A stretch of 64,000 bases of DNA from the NCBI RefSeq assembly GCF_008831285.2, contig NC_045151.1, forward strand, positions 9,786,571 through 9,850,570, written 5' to 3'. The notes below the pieces were generated by a model. That model did no database searches and was not told the origin of the DNA. It saw only the letters and a list, made by a program, of their open reading frames with translations. The translations under genes and the position numbers were made by a program. The DNA comes from Nymphaea colorata (lineage: Eukaryota > Streptophyta > Magnoliopsida > Nymphaeales > Nymphaeaceae). Below are positions 10,701 to 22,560 of this stretch, in pieces (within the stretch, counting starts at the first letter, position 1; each line of letters starts with the position of its first letter).

Positions 10701-12160
10701 GAATCTTGAGTTCTTTTAATATGAAAATTTGATTGTATTCATCTTTCATCTCAGCATCCTCCTTTCTATATCAAAATTAAACAAAGAGTGAAAAAGGATG
10801 GCATACCAATAAGAATGACTTATGAGAATCAGTGGAAGAGCAGCCTGCTCATGGTTTTCATTCGTTTGATTTTTTGTCTAAAAGCAGCCACATAGATGTG
10901 TTTGAGATGTTCTAAGAAAGTGTTGAGTGTTTAGTTGTATAAATTAATTTATAACTTGAGAAGGCTACATATTTATTATTCTTATAAATGTTGATCTATT
11001 GCATTGGACGTTGGTGATTTCTTTATCTTGTAAAATTGGAAATTCCAGACTTTGAGTGCTTATTTTACTCACTAAATAAATGGCCATATTTTTGTGATAT
11101 AGAAGAGTTTTGACAAAATATAACGATAAAATTTTTAAAATAAAGCAAATACCTGTTAAGCAGTCGGTGGGAAAAAGAAGGGTTTCTATTAAGAAATTGA
11201 AAATGTGAAGGCACTTTTCAAAATTACAGCAAGTTATCAAGGACGACGTGAAAATTTTTTCTATAATAACCCTGCCAAATGCTAAGGTTCTCTCAAAAAT
11301 TTCCTGCCAAAAGCAAGAAGCTGGGAAGAGAGAGAGCATCAGAGCACTGACACGTAGACCTGGGCAGCGGGCCGAGCTGCCCCAGGGTACCCGGAACCCA
11401 GGCCAGCTGACACAAGTGGCCTTGCCGATTAGTAATTTTTTTTGTCGCTCTTGTTTTAAAATTATTTTGAGAGCCTGAGATTGATTGAAACTTAGGTACT
11501 GATCGTATTTGATGTGTATGAATTTAGTTCTTTCTTGCTCTTCCTTTTCGGTGTCCTTCATTCTCAATCGACTGATTTAGTTGATAAGCCTAGTAGTTGT
11601 TTCTTGCTTGATCTTTTTTCAAGAAACTCTGTTGAAGAATGTTTGGGATTTCTAGGTCTGTTGGGATTCAGGTGACTGGATTTGTGGAAGACCATTCAGT
11701 ATGCCCATGGATTGGATGTATTCATGATTGTTTTGTTCCTTCCCGTTCTAATTTCTTGGACATGAAAATTTTTTTCCAACTTCGTCTGTTTTGGTGTGTA
11801 ACTCTGGGATTTCTGGTTGGATTTTTGGTTTCGGTGATAGAGTTGCTGGAAGATCGTTTAGTGTGTGATTCATTAGAATTTTCAAATTCTCCTTTGGATT
11901 CACACTCTTGAATTCTCCTTTGGATTCAAACTTTGTGAGTTTTTTGTGCCATCTTCCATGGATTGATCACTCAATCTCTAGTTCAATATGTTTGTTCAGG
12001 AGAGGACCATTTGTCCTTGATAACGTCATGTCTTGTGATCTGTTCCTTTGACCATTTTGTTTGACAATCTTCTTAGGGCTGGCAGTGAATATCTGCAACT
12101 TTCTGCTCTCTCTCTCTCTCTGAAATTTCTCCCAGCTCACCTTGGTGATTATTTAGTGCC
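10701..12160. other. No recognisable gene
   Basis: AT-rich with a short GC-rich patch at 11340-11430 (GGGCAGCGGGCCGAGCTGCC). A 29-bp unit containing AATTCTCCTTTGGATTCA is tandemly repeated at 11887-11930. The ORFs here look accidental: low complexity and no domain pattern. Confidence 0.5.
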
Positions 12161-12164
12161 TTAT

Positions 12165-12870
12165 CTCACTTTACAAATAACTTAGTGGGCAAGAATGTGA
12201 CAATTCCAAAATGGCAAGAAAGCAACATTTTTAGATAGATGAAGGCAGAAACCTGGGAAATACTTAAGGAGTCAAGAAGAGCAATCTTGCTCTCCATCTT
12301 ACTCAATGTAAGCCTTCTCTATGTTTATTTCCCTTTAGTTCTTGTCATAATTTAAGTTTTTTCAAGAATTTGTATGGCATCTGTGGGTTTTCCTTGGCAT
12401 TTTATGAACTTTATAAAATTTATCTAATTGCTAACCCTCTTTTTGGTTTTCCTTAGGGTAAAAAAGGGTGTTTCAGACATTTATTTGTTATGAAATAGAA
12501 TTAATTCTCGTTGAGACTTGAAGAATTAGGATTTTTCAGTCGATAGGTAAGCTACTTAAATGTATTTGCTGAAATGCTGGTTCTGATTTCAGTTTTGATA
12601 TTTGAGTTATTACTTTACTATCAAACGTTTTTCAATGTACAACTGTGGCAAATAATTGAATATTGAGCTGCAGTCATGGGTAAACTGTCCTTTATGGTTA
12701 TGGTATGTTAAATGCAAATACTTGGTCACCAGTGTTTAAACAAACACATTGTGCTCATGTGGCAGCTGATTTATTTTCTAATAGCTTATGATGCGGACAC
12801 TTTGTTTTTGTTGTCATCATTTTCAACGAATGTGTGAGCAATACCATTTTATGATGGCATTGCAAGTGGG
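12165..12870 (+). repeat. Diverged direct repeat, copy 2
   Basis: Partner of 9669-10345, offset about 2.5 kb, with many substitutions and small indels, so an old duplication. Confidence 0.75.
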
Positions 12871-14560
12871 TGTTTACTGTTTTGGCAAAATATAACTATA
12901 ATGTCTTTTCAACTGTTATGCACATAACGACTTTTGATCCTACCATGACTCACATCGGTCAGGACCATCTAATATCACAATAGGCCCAGTTCTCTTTGAA
13001 GTTGAAAGGTTAACTTGTATCTTGAACTGGTTGATCCCTCCCTGCACTTGTTGAGCATGCGAAAACCATTTTGAACTCTAATGAGATTGTTACTTTCTTG
13101 TTTCTATTATGAAATCAAGATCACAATTTTTACCACATCTACATCTTGATACAACGTCCCAACAACCAAATAGATACACCCTTTGCCTGACCAAAGAAAA
13201 AACCATTGTTCAAGGCATCTTATGAGGGTTTTCCTTTTCACATATGAGGGACTCTGGTCACTTCACATTCACAACATCAGTTCCCACTTACTCCCCTGCC
13301 CTTTCCTAGCCGCTCTTCTTCTCGGACCTCTCCTCCGCGCCATGTCTGGTGGGCACCATGACCAAATGCTCCTCCCATCAGCCGGAGTCGTACTTGCTAT
13401 ACTGATCGACCATGCGTTGAGTTGGAACGACCAAGTTCGCCATCGACAAGATGACTTCCCGGTCTTTGATCAGCTTTGTATTTTATTGGTGGTTGATTTG
13501 CATCCCCAACCTTCGCTCTTAACACTTTCTTGTTAAACAAAAGTCCCTCTTTGGTTTTTGGTCCATATTTATCAGCTTATCAAGTAATATTACTAACCCA
13601 AATCATGAGCTTTTCTTGGAGAGAATCCACTTAATTTCAGACCATCGCATTTCAAACACTGTTTCACATGTGTTAATCCAAAAACTATTTTGTTGGCCGG
13701 TCAACTTAAGGGCCAATTAAAATACTTTGCCAAAAAAATGGTACCGAATTGGTCAATCTCCATGATAATTGAAAAGGAATGAATATTAAAGGTAATTGGA
13801 AAATGATAATATAAAACATGAATTGCACTATTTAGAATGAAGTAATTTTCATCTCAGATGTATACATATATTTTTTCTATTTTGTAATTTTTTTAGTTAA
13901 GACACGTGTGTTCCTCCTAGATGCACCCATAATCATTAATTTTGGTTTTCTTATTTTCAATCATTGCTTAGTACTAAATTGTAGCGTCAAAATGACAAAA
14001 GTGGGGCTTGGCCCAGCCCAGTCAAATTTTAATCAAAAAATATATAAGAAAAATATTATATATATGCATTTATTTATTTAAAATTAATTAAAAATTGTCG
14101 AGCCTGGCCAAGCCGGGTGCCCATTTTTATCTAGACATAATGTGTGTGCCATTATTGCATTTTACTTCTTGATTTTGTTACATTACCTGGCGGTTGATTT
14201 CTAGAATAAGTCTATGTTGTTATCCTCGCCTGTTTGGTTATCACATCAAGATTGGGTGTTTTTGAAGTTGACACTGTGTGCCTGTGTCAAAACAACAATT
14301 TGATCAAGACAGTATGTTACTATGTTCTTGCTTTTTCAGTACCGTAAGGAAAGCTTGAATTTTGGACGACAAAGCCTTGCTTCGAATTGCTTTTGGTGAT
14401 TTTTCAGATACTTCCTATTGAAAAGTGAGCATATTTTTATTGAAAAAAATGTGATAAACCTTGTACTTTAATACAAGAATATGTTGTTATAGCCGCAAAA
14501 TCATCTGCAAATATGATTGAACACACCAGCAGACTTCATATATACGTCATTGGACCAATA
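12871..14560. other. No recognisable gene
   Basis: AT-rich intergenic-type DNA. The 117-codon plus-strand ORF at 13183-13536 has no repeat, domain or splice support that I can see and is not called. Confidence 0.5.
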
Positions 14561-14564
14561 TGTA

Positions 14565-14645
14565 ACGTGTCCGAACCACGGGAGGGAAGCGTTCTGTGTC
14601 CCAACCACGGAATCGGAACGAACTCCGTGTCCGAACCACGATTGA
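14565..14645. repeat. Short tandem motif GTGTCCGAACCACG
   Basis: Three copies, one with CCCAACC in place of CCGAACC, lie within about 75 bp beside CGGAATCGGAACG. Function unknown. Confidence 0.6.
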
Positions 14646-15129
14646 TCTATTTCACTTATTATTAGTGCTTCCATGGCATTCTCTTATTGTTTCAGCTCCA
14701 CCTCGATCGTCCGATTCCAGTGCTGCAAACCCTCTGCTGAATACCACATGATGTAAGAGTGGTTTAATAGAGGTGGAAAATTTATGAGGATCTATCCCTA
14801 CTCACCTTTGGTATTCTGAGTTCGTGCTCATCGACCGTGGTCGTTGGCTGAGGAGGTCATTCGTCTTCATTCTTCTCTTTGTCAACTATGGTAGGAACCA
14901 ATATAAGTCTTATATATTTATTTTTATGCTTGAGCACGTGCATTTGAAGGCTAGTATTACTTCAAAACTCCAACATCATGTACTGTGCATCATGTACTGT
15001 TTGTTTGTTATTGAGAGAGAGGACGGCATATTGTCACTGGCCATTTCAAAACTATCTTGCTCTCGCGCTCTTGCACACTATCTGTCTCTGCATTCCCTCT
15101 CTCTCTTGTAACTCTTTAGTATTTTAAAA

Positions 15130-15650
15130 ATAAAATAAGAAGGGGTTGCTAGCGAGGGGCTCTGTCTCCTCCGCCAGCAGCATCCGGCAAACCCCTCTTC
15201 AGGTATATGAGAAAGAGACATAGATGGATGGCCGTTGGGCCCTCCCCGAAGCAAATCAATGGAGTGTGGAAGCCCTTCTCTCTATCACTGATGGAAACCA
15301 CCCACGAAAAAGGAGGGTATGGGCCACCATGTGGCAGGCCGGCCTTTTTCTTTTCCCATTGATAGCAGTGCCTCCTTCTGGACAAGAGGGAGAGAAGCAG
15401 ATGAGGAACACATACCCAGGCAGCCTCGCGTCTCTTTGCCTTGCGCAGCACAAGCACAACAGACCCCGTCAGGGGCCTTGTCCGTTGTGAAAAAGATGAC
15501 AAAATGGGGAGGGCCCTTCCTATCATAATGGAGAAGGGGAAGGCTTTTGCCCACCCTTCCGACAGTGTAGGGGGAGTAAAGTGTATTGTTATGTCGTGGT
15601 TTATCCCCCAAGTGGCCGCAATGGCCTCTCACACTTGCTTAGGAAAAAAA
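15130..15650. other. GC-rich unclassified block
   Basis: Sharp GC-rich island between AT-rich flanks, with overlapping ORFs on both strands and no recognised domain. The abrupt composition change and GC-rich ORF shadows suggest part of a transposable element, perhaps an LTR, but I find no paired end. Confidence 0.35.
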
Positions 15651-16059
15651 ATATAAAGGGCCTTATTATTATATTTGTTATTTCAATGTATTGATCAAGC
15701 ATGAATGGTCACGTATATCTTTTGTCACTTGCATTGCCTAATTCTATTATTTTTTATAGCTCAAGTAATATTCTCATTTTTGATGGATCTAATTCTACTA
15801 TTGGGAAGAAATTGTACTGTTGACATTCGGATATATGGATCTATACCTAACACTTCTTGTAAATGAGTCTGCCCTTTTAACTAATAAAAAGACAACATAT
15901 GAGAAAGCAATCTTTGAAAAGTGTGAGCGATCTAATCGCTTTCACTTGCTGGTTCTGTAGTCTAGAGTTGCTAACTCCTTTGGTCCTCTTAGTCCACTTG
16001 ATTCTATCATTTCTACCTGCTGAATAAGGTTCTTTCAACATCTCTTACAACATGCATAA

Positions 16060-16780
16060 TGATGGATAGACATTCAATGATTTGATGTCCAAGTGTGTTG
16101 AGGAAGAAGAGAGATTGAAGAGTGAGAATGTGCATGGTGCACATGTGGCTTCTCATAAAAGTCAACATAAAATCAGACCAAAGAAGAATGTCATAAAGAA
16201 AAAGGCTGAAAAGTCCGCTAGATGAACATCCCAATCTATCAAGCCTCAAAAAGGTGTTTCTTCTATGAAGTGCTTCTTTTGCAAGAAGAAATGACATAAA
16301 AAGACAAATTGTGAAAAGTATGTGAACTGTTGGCTAGGAAAGATAATTTATCATTAATTTCTCATGAATGTAACTTGATTAATATTCCAGTTAATAACAG
16401 GTGGGTTACTTCGAGTGACACTGTGTATATTGCCGATACCTTGCAGGCTTTTATGTTATGTTGAATTATTCACCACTCTTTATTGTGTTGTGGAGTGAGG
16501 CTTTTAAGGATAGCTGCACACAATTTGAATAATGTACATGCTAAAGTTGTTTCTAAAACTCCTTATAGTTATTGGCAGGCAGAAAGCCTCCACGATTATA
16601 TGTGCACATTTGGAGTTATCCAGCAGGAGCCAAATTATATAGCCCTCACATAAAGGCTTTTGACCCTATAACAATTAGTAGCTTCTTAATTGGTTATCCA
16701 GAAAGGTCAAAAGGTTACATATTTTATTGTTCATGTCATTGACAATAAGATTTGTTATTCATCTAGATTATGTGGTGCAC
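16060..16780 (+). pseudogene. Collapsed Ty1/copia gag-protease/integrase remnant
   Basis: In one frame a zinc-knuckle region reads MKCFFCKKK, a stop, HKKTNCEKY, followed by RWVTSSDTVYIADTLQAF of a protease-proximal region. After a jump, the integrase C-terminal region reads NNVHAKVVSKTPYSYW, then HIWSYPAGAKLYSPHIKAF and LIGYPERSKGYIFYC. These follow the usual order of a copia polyprotein, but the protease core and the integrase catalytic core are missing between them. Several stops are present, and no LTR or RT is seen nearby. It lies directly upstream of the second GH2 exon copy. Confidence 0.7.
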
Positions 16781-16950
16781 TTATAGGAGCCCAATGATTT
16801 CATAGATGATGATGATCCAATCACCTTTATGGAAACTATTGACTCTCTTTTCTTTTTTCATTTTTTTATTGCAGATAGATGAATTTGGCATTCTTCATAT
16901 ATTTCTGCTATGTATTCTTGACATACTTTTAAAAATTAAAGTTATTCTGG

Positions 16951-17189
16951 ACCTCTCAAGTATTGGTGCAAGAGAATCAAAGTTGATGTGCTGGTTTCCA
17001 ACTTAGCCACATGGAATGACGATGTTGTTTCTAGTTCTTTAGAGAGTGTTAGCAATTGGGTTGAGGGCTTGCCATTTGTTCACTCATTGAATGGTTACTG
17101 AAAATTTTATTTGGCAACTAGCCCCACAGGAACACCAGTGAGGTTCTATGAGAGTACATTTGAAGATGTAAATTGCGAAGAGCTACCAG
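16951..17189 (+). pseudogene. Second GH2 beta-galactosidase exon copy, broken
   Basis: Closely related to 1718-1957, including intron flanks (similarity from about 16850 to 17320). It reads AWNDDVVSSSLESVSNWVEG and then a TGA at 17099-17101 replaces the Trp of GYWKF. The upstream acceptor AGGTCC has become GGACC, so splicing is probably lost too. The CCAG/GTTTGT donor at its end is kept. Clearly non-functional as a GH2 exon. Confidence 0.65.
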
Positions 17190-17329
17190 GTTTGTCTTTT
17201 TCTCTCATATGCAAATCAGTGGAAGAGTTAGAAAGTTTAGCCACAGGGGCCACTGTCTTGTCATTTTGTAAAATATAAAATGTCTTTGCATGTAAGATTT
17301 TCCTGAAATAGAAGATGTGGTTTCTTCTT

Positions 17330-19190
17330 TTGAGGAAAAAAAGGCAATTTTTATCTATTTTGAACAAGGCAGTAATTGTTGTACTATAATATTCAATAGC
17401 AATGTTATATAAAGATGCGCATAATATAATATTTTTCTAAAATCCAATTAATTCTAAAACTTCACACCTTTTTCATTACCTTATATTGTTTTCTTTATAT
17501 TTATAAAGATGTTCTAAAAAGTTTGAAAACATCATTAAGTTTATTTACCAGAATTCTTTAAAATGTGGTTTTAAATGACAACATTTATCCTTATGTCTTT
17601 CCGAACATGCACAAGGTGTTCTTGCTTTCAACGTTCTGAAAATGGGAATCAAACACTTTCTACTTGCAATGAAGAACCATGGGAGGACTTGACCTATTAA
17701 ATTTAATGGGGCCCTCTAGAAAGAAGCCAACCACCATCGCCGTGCCATACAAAGACAACATCATGAAAAAAAATCATAGATTTGAAAGGGAGAAGGAGGG
17801 CCTAAAGCACGTGATGGCACTAAAGGAGCAGGGGAAAGCCAAAAGAAGGAAAAGGTCTAAATTTCAGTCTTCTACGTCGGCAAAGAATATTTGTACTTTC
17901 TTGTCACCCACATCTCCTCTTCCCACCCTAATTTCAGGAAGCGGCACTTAAAGTCTCTTCTTTCAATACAGTAGAAACAGGTTTGATTGTTTTTTCCCTC
18001 TTCTTCTTTAAATTGGAAAAACATGTTGCATGTCCTAAACATAAGAAAATGTTGCTGCTCAGTGTGAATATTCTTTTGATTAAATTCACTTTTCCCCAAT
18101 GGAAGATGCTTTCTTTGGTTTTTGTGGCAACTTCAGAGGCATCAAACAGTTGGATGCATGAAGCCCAGACTTCTTTTTTTTCTTCCTTTTGTTATTTTTT
18201 CTTCCACTTTAGGTTAAATAACTCTCTGTGAATGTCTTGTGAGGAACACATGCCTTCATGTGACTCATCATCCTTCAACTTGAAGGTCTTGAAGTACATT
18301 GGCTCATCACTAATAGAATTCATGCGGCGATGGTAAAATGAAAAAGTGGGGAAGTCGGCCTCAGAGGAGTTTGACTTTTTTTTTCTCTTCTCAATGTCGT
18401 AATCTGATATGCCGTTGGTCTCAGATCGGCCACAATAAATCAAGTAAAAAAAATACATTCTTTTATTATCTTGTTGCAACATTTCCTCCTCGTTACCAAT
18501 ACAAGATTATTGCAGTGAGCATTTGATAAGAATAATTTTGTGTATTGTTGGGTTACGTTTTCAAAATACATGACGTAAAAGTTAACATAACATAATGTCA
18601 ACAATTAGACGTTAGACATGATTACACATTGTGTTTTGAAACAATAATGTAAAGGTTTTGAAATACATTTTACAAGCACACAATGCTCCTCTTATCAAAC
18701 ACACTCCTATTCATTTTATTCTCTTAGCTATCTGTTGCCTAATGGGGTCAATATCTGTGAAAACAACAACAGTAACAACCTGATTTGATATCCCAACTAA
18801 ACTAAACCTGATTATTTCAGTTTCAACCAGTCTAGGTCCTATGTGTATGTGTGTGTGCAACACAATGGTTCAATCCAGTTGAAGATCGTGGCATAATCTG
18901 AAGTACATCTTTCATATATATGGGGAAGAAAAGGAATACAAGGCATGCTTTGTTGGAATAATATGTCTGCCCACTGTCTTAATCCTCCTGAAAAATAAAA
19001 CGAGGAAAAAAATAAAGAAATAAAGTAAAAAAAAAGAAAAGATCCCTAGGACTAAAGCATCGATAAGTCAAATTTTCTAACTTGGCCACAGCAAGGTTCT
19101 ATTCCATACAGCTCACACAAATTCGTTTTGGCCTTTTCCCACATGATCACAGCTACAAATAAGGCCTCCGGAGGAGGAAGAACACCATTA
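17330..19190. other. No recognisable gene
   Basis: AT-rich. A Lys/Arg-rich plus-strand ORF at 17679-17951 and a minus ORF at 18192-18482 (reads MYFKTFKLKDDESHEG) have no family resemblance or splice context that I can defend. Confidence 0.4.
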
Positions 19191-19205
19191 ATCTCGACAT
19201 TGCCC

Positions 19206-19287
19206 ATGGAAGAAACCAGGCTGCTCCTCTTCTTCCTGGTCTCTGCTTCTGTCCTTCTCCATGGGGCTTCAAGTAAAGTGCCAACGG
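19206..19287 (+). CDS. Candidate first exon with signal peptide, product unknown
   Basis: An ATG in the context GCCCATGGAAG opens MEETRLLLFFLVSASVLLHG and then ASSKVPT, followed by ACG/GTACGT, a good donor. This is a typical plant signal peptide: a charged start, a hydrophobic core of about 14 residues and small residues before the expected cleavage after Gly-Ala-Ser-Ser. The rest of the protein cannot be found: no following exon in the next 1.2 kb resembles a family I know. GCTACAAATAAGG about 50 bases upstream could be a weak TATA box. It may be the surviving 5' exon of a secreted-protein gene or a chance reading. Confidence 0.35.
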
Positions 19288-19329
19288 TACGTATACTTGA
19301 TATGATATCCATGATTAGTAGTTAAAATT

Positions 19330-20455
19330 TATTGACCTCTTCTTTGTTGTTACTATCTGTTAATAACGATAATTATATTGATAAAGTTCTTGTGATAAAA
19401 GTCCATCAAATTAGATTTCAGTGAATTGTTGGGCGTAATTGAGCATTTCCAAAACCAAATGAATTTTGGGTCCAGTTTTTCCGTTAATTTAAGAGTTTAC
19501 CGAGAATTAGATTGCTTTTTTCCTACGTTCTATTTTTCTTTTCCAAAGAAATTGTAGACATTTTGGTATCCAACCTTTAGCTTATTGGGTGTATCTCCTA
19601 GCTAGGCACATGCTGTATACATGGGATGTACGTTGAGTAGCAGCAACGAATTTGAAGAAGAAAATTATCAGGAAGCAAACCACTTGAAGTTATTGTCATC
19701 CGTTATTCCATGGCAAGAAAGTCGCTTGTACTTGTTTCATTACCTTGAGAAAGGAATCACTTAATCTATGATTTTATTGTACAGTGTGGGCAGTGTCTGG
19801 GTGTCATTAATTCATGTGTATAAGCACTGCCTAAGAGGATTTGCTACCATGCTCACAACGAAAGAGGCAGACACATTGTCCAGTAAATTATTTTCCTTGG
19901 TCCTCAGGGGATTTCTAGAATCTGTAACTGAAGATTACCTGACACACTATTTCATGTTTGGCAGAATATCCCATAATCCTATCGGTTTTCCCTCATCCAG
20001 TTCTTAGACCCCATACAACATGTTCATGAGACTTCTTGCAAGTTGTGTCCAGTGAGCTGTGGGCAAAGTTTGCGACGTCACTGGTCAATGGGGACATAAT
20101 AATCAGAATGATCGACACAGGTAAATCCTGATCCAGAGAATTATTTGTTTCTCTTAACCAGCATGATTTTGAATGTGTCACTGCTTGTTTCCCATACTCC
20201 ATTTGAATTCTCCAGTCCCTTTAGAAAATTATTCATTTACAGAAGGCTCAATCTGTTAAGTATGTCGAGCTATATGTTTGAATGATGGAGAAGAAGGCGT
20301 GACTCGGGCCTTTTGTCTCAGACATACTCTTGCCATTCAAACACAGGGGAAGGATTTTGGACAACCTTCAAAGATCATATGAACAAGTGCACAACCTTTT
20401 GTCGCACTTGTGGTGGTGCCACATAGCTTTCACCAGCATTCAACTGTGCAATAAA
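19330..20455. other. No recognisable gene
   Basis: Nothing certain downstream of the signal-peptide exon. One short Cys-rich reading near 20028 (HETSCKLCPVSCGQ) is too short to call. Confidence 0.35.
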
Positions 20456-20465
20456 TGCTTCAAGG

Positions 20466-20545
20466 GGGGTAGTTTAACCGGGTAGCATGGTGGTTTACAC
20501 TCAAAAGATCTAGGTTTGAGTCTCATGTTCAAGGTGTTACTCCTC
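20466..20545 (+). mobile_element. tRNA-derived SINE head (candidate)
   Basis: GGTAGCATGGTGGTTTACAC resembles a polymerase III box A. AGGTTTGAGTCTCATG about 30 bases later resembles box B. Spacing and order are those of a tRNA-like SINE head, but the sequence does not fold into a convincing tRNA, and the element's tail is not identified. Confidence 0.35.
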
Positions 20546-22560
20546 TAGGCCACAAATGGTGGCAAGTGCAATGATGCAGACCTTCCTACAGGGAGGCCAT
20601 GAACCAGCGCCAGCACGGCCAAGCAAGGCCAAGAGAGCCGAGCGCCTTCGGCCAGGTTTGCGGCCAGCATAATGGAAAGCGTAGATGGGCTAAAGGAGGC
20701 TAACGCAGAACTTGAAGTTGATGTAGAGGGTGGTGTGGGTGGAGCATCATCTGCGGAGTGCGGGCAGCAGGCTGAAGACTTCAAGGCTGAGCAGGCAGGG
20801 GAACTAGACCTAGATCCAGTTATAGCGAGTTCGAACCCTGAGTCTAGTCCTGACCTAGTCCACACGTGGCAAGCCTAAGGACGAACTTAGGCAGGTTATA
20901 TGGCTGAACCCACGAGAGAGAAGCCAAACTCACTGAACTTCCGAGACATTTTGTCTTGATTTCCCTTTCATGCATTTGCTTATAGTCGAGTCCTTTATTT
21001 CAGCAAGTGTCTCGGTGCATGTGTTAGAACCGGTTTTATTTCAGTATGCAATCAAGTATTAGAAGTTGAGTTTTTCATGTGAATTGGCTCTCGCCTCTCT
21101 CTTCCTCTCATCATCTTACCACCGATGACTGGAATCCCAAGGCTCCAACCCGTGGCTCTGGTTGAAGCAAAACAGGTTTGGAGACGACCTTTGAGGACAC
21201 CGAAAATCCTCTAAGAGCGTCTTCATCCTATGCACAAATTCCCTGACCAAATCACCATCTTCTCACGGTGCAACTTCTTCATCCCCGGAAGAAGTTAAAG
21301 GCCGGCGAACTATCTCAGGAAGGCTTGACGGAAATCGACTCGTGGCTCTAGTCGACTAGTAATCAAGCAATGTCTCCGGCTGCTAGAGATTAAGGGAGGA
21401 ACCGAATTCATCTCCCCGTTCCTTCCCCCTCGAGCAGAGCCTAAAACAGGTCAAGATCGGCCCTAGTAAGCTTCTTAATCTCTGTCAAAATCAGAGAAAG
21501 AGACGCCAGAAAGGTAGATCGCAGCCTAGTCTATCGGACTGATTGTCAAGGTGAGCATCCGAAGGTTCATCGGAGTCCATGATAGAAGGCCAGTCATATT
21601 ACTGTGAATTCAATGGCGAATCAACCTGAGAATTCTGTCCTCGGCAGCAGCAAGTCACTCCGCATCAATTCGAGAATTGCTGTCTACAAAGGAGATGTAT
21701 TTTCCCCAATAGCCGACCCTTAATGAACCACATCGCTCGCTCGGCTTGGCGGAAACCAAGCAGTGCCTGGGCAGAAGTTGCAGGCAAAATCCGATCTCAT
21801 GGAACCGAATTCACCTCCTTGTTCTGAGCTCGGCTTGTCCCCTTGGAGTCTAACTAGTTAGGTTCCCTCTCCAAGGATTGGTCGTGTGCATCTCAGTTCA
21901 CCACCTCCACTTCATCAGACAACCTCTTCTTGCAGCCTCCATTGCTGCACCCTTCCACCGAACATAGTCATAAGCACCAAGGCGACGGCCAGGCAGACCG
22001 AGCCCCTACCTCCATCCGGGTGCTCCTCCATCATGTTGCTGTCTCTCTTGGCCGTCTCTCATCGGCTAGGTAACTTCTCAACATCCTATAGAATGGGGTT
22101 ACGGGTGTAATTGTTTTCTAAACCAGGCTCTAGCCAATTGCTGCTGTCGGTAGTCCCTCCAAGGCACCATGCCAAGGACATGGCTGCGGGTAGCTAGACC
22201 ACCAAAGGGAAAGGGCATGGTTTGGCCGTTCTAGGGATTGTATGAATGGTTTGTGAATCAATGCTGAGTGAGTTGTGAGAGTTAAATTTGTATCGCTCAT
22301 GTTTGTACAAGCCTTGATCCCCTTAGTGTTGTAGTAGGATTTAAATCATGGGTCTAGGAAAACACACTTGTATCTTTTATCCAGGGTACTATTAAGCTGG
22401 GCTTGCTGTCCGGTGGGGATATAATTTGTAAAAATAATTTGCTTAAGTTTGGACTTTAGGCTCCCGTGAGTTGATTATGGACTTGGGATCTATTCTTGGG
22501 CGTAGAAATTGCTAGCCGGGTCTTGGTTCCCACCATGCAACAAGTTCTAAATTTGAAATT
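20546..22560. other. GC-rich unclassified repeat-like region
   Basis: About 2 kb clearly richer in GC than both flanks, with short overlapping ORFs on both strands and no recognised protein. Contains GAGTTCGAACCCTGAG at 20827, another box-B-like word. Probably a non-autonomous retroelement or LTR body. No paired ends or primer site were found. Confidence 0.35.

Noticed and set aside
10965-11567. 200-codon minus-strand ORF
   Set aside because: Long by the standards of this window, but composition is that of AT-rich DNA with a GC-rich patch. No domain, no splice context and no copy elsewhere.
13183-13536. 117-codon plus-strand ORF
   Set aside because: No start context, homology or splice signals that support a gene.
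15149-15632. Overlapping ORFs of 88-125 codons on both strands
   Set aside because: Mirror-image ORFs in a GC-rich island; more likely part of a transposable element than genes.
20466-20545. Functional tRNA gene
   Set aside because: Box A/B-like words are present, but acceptor and anticodon stems do not pair convincingly; better explained as a SINE head.
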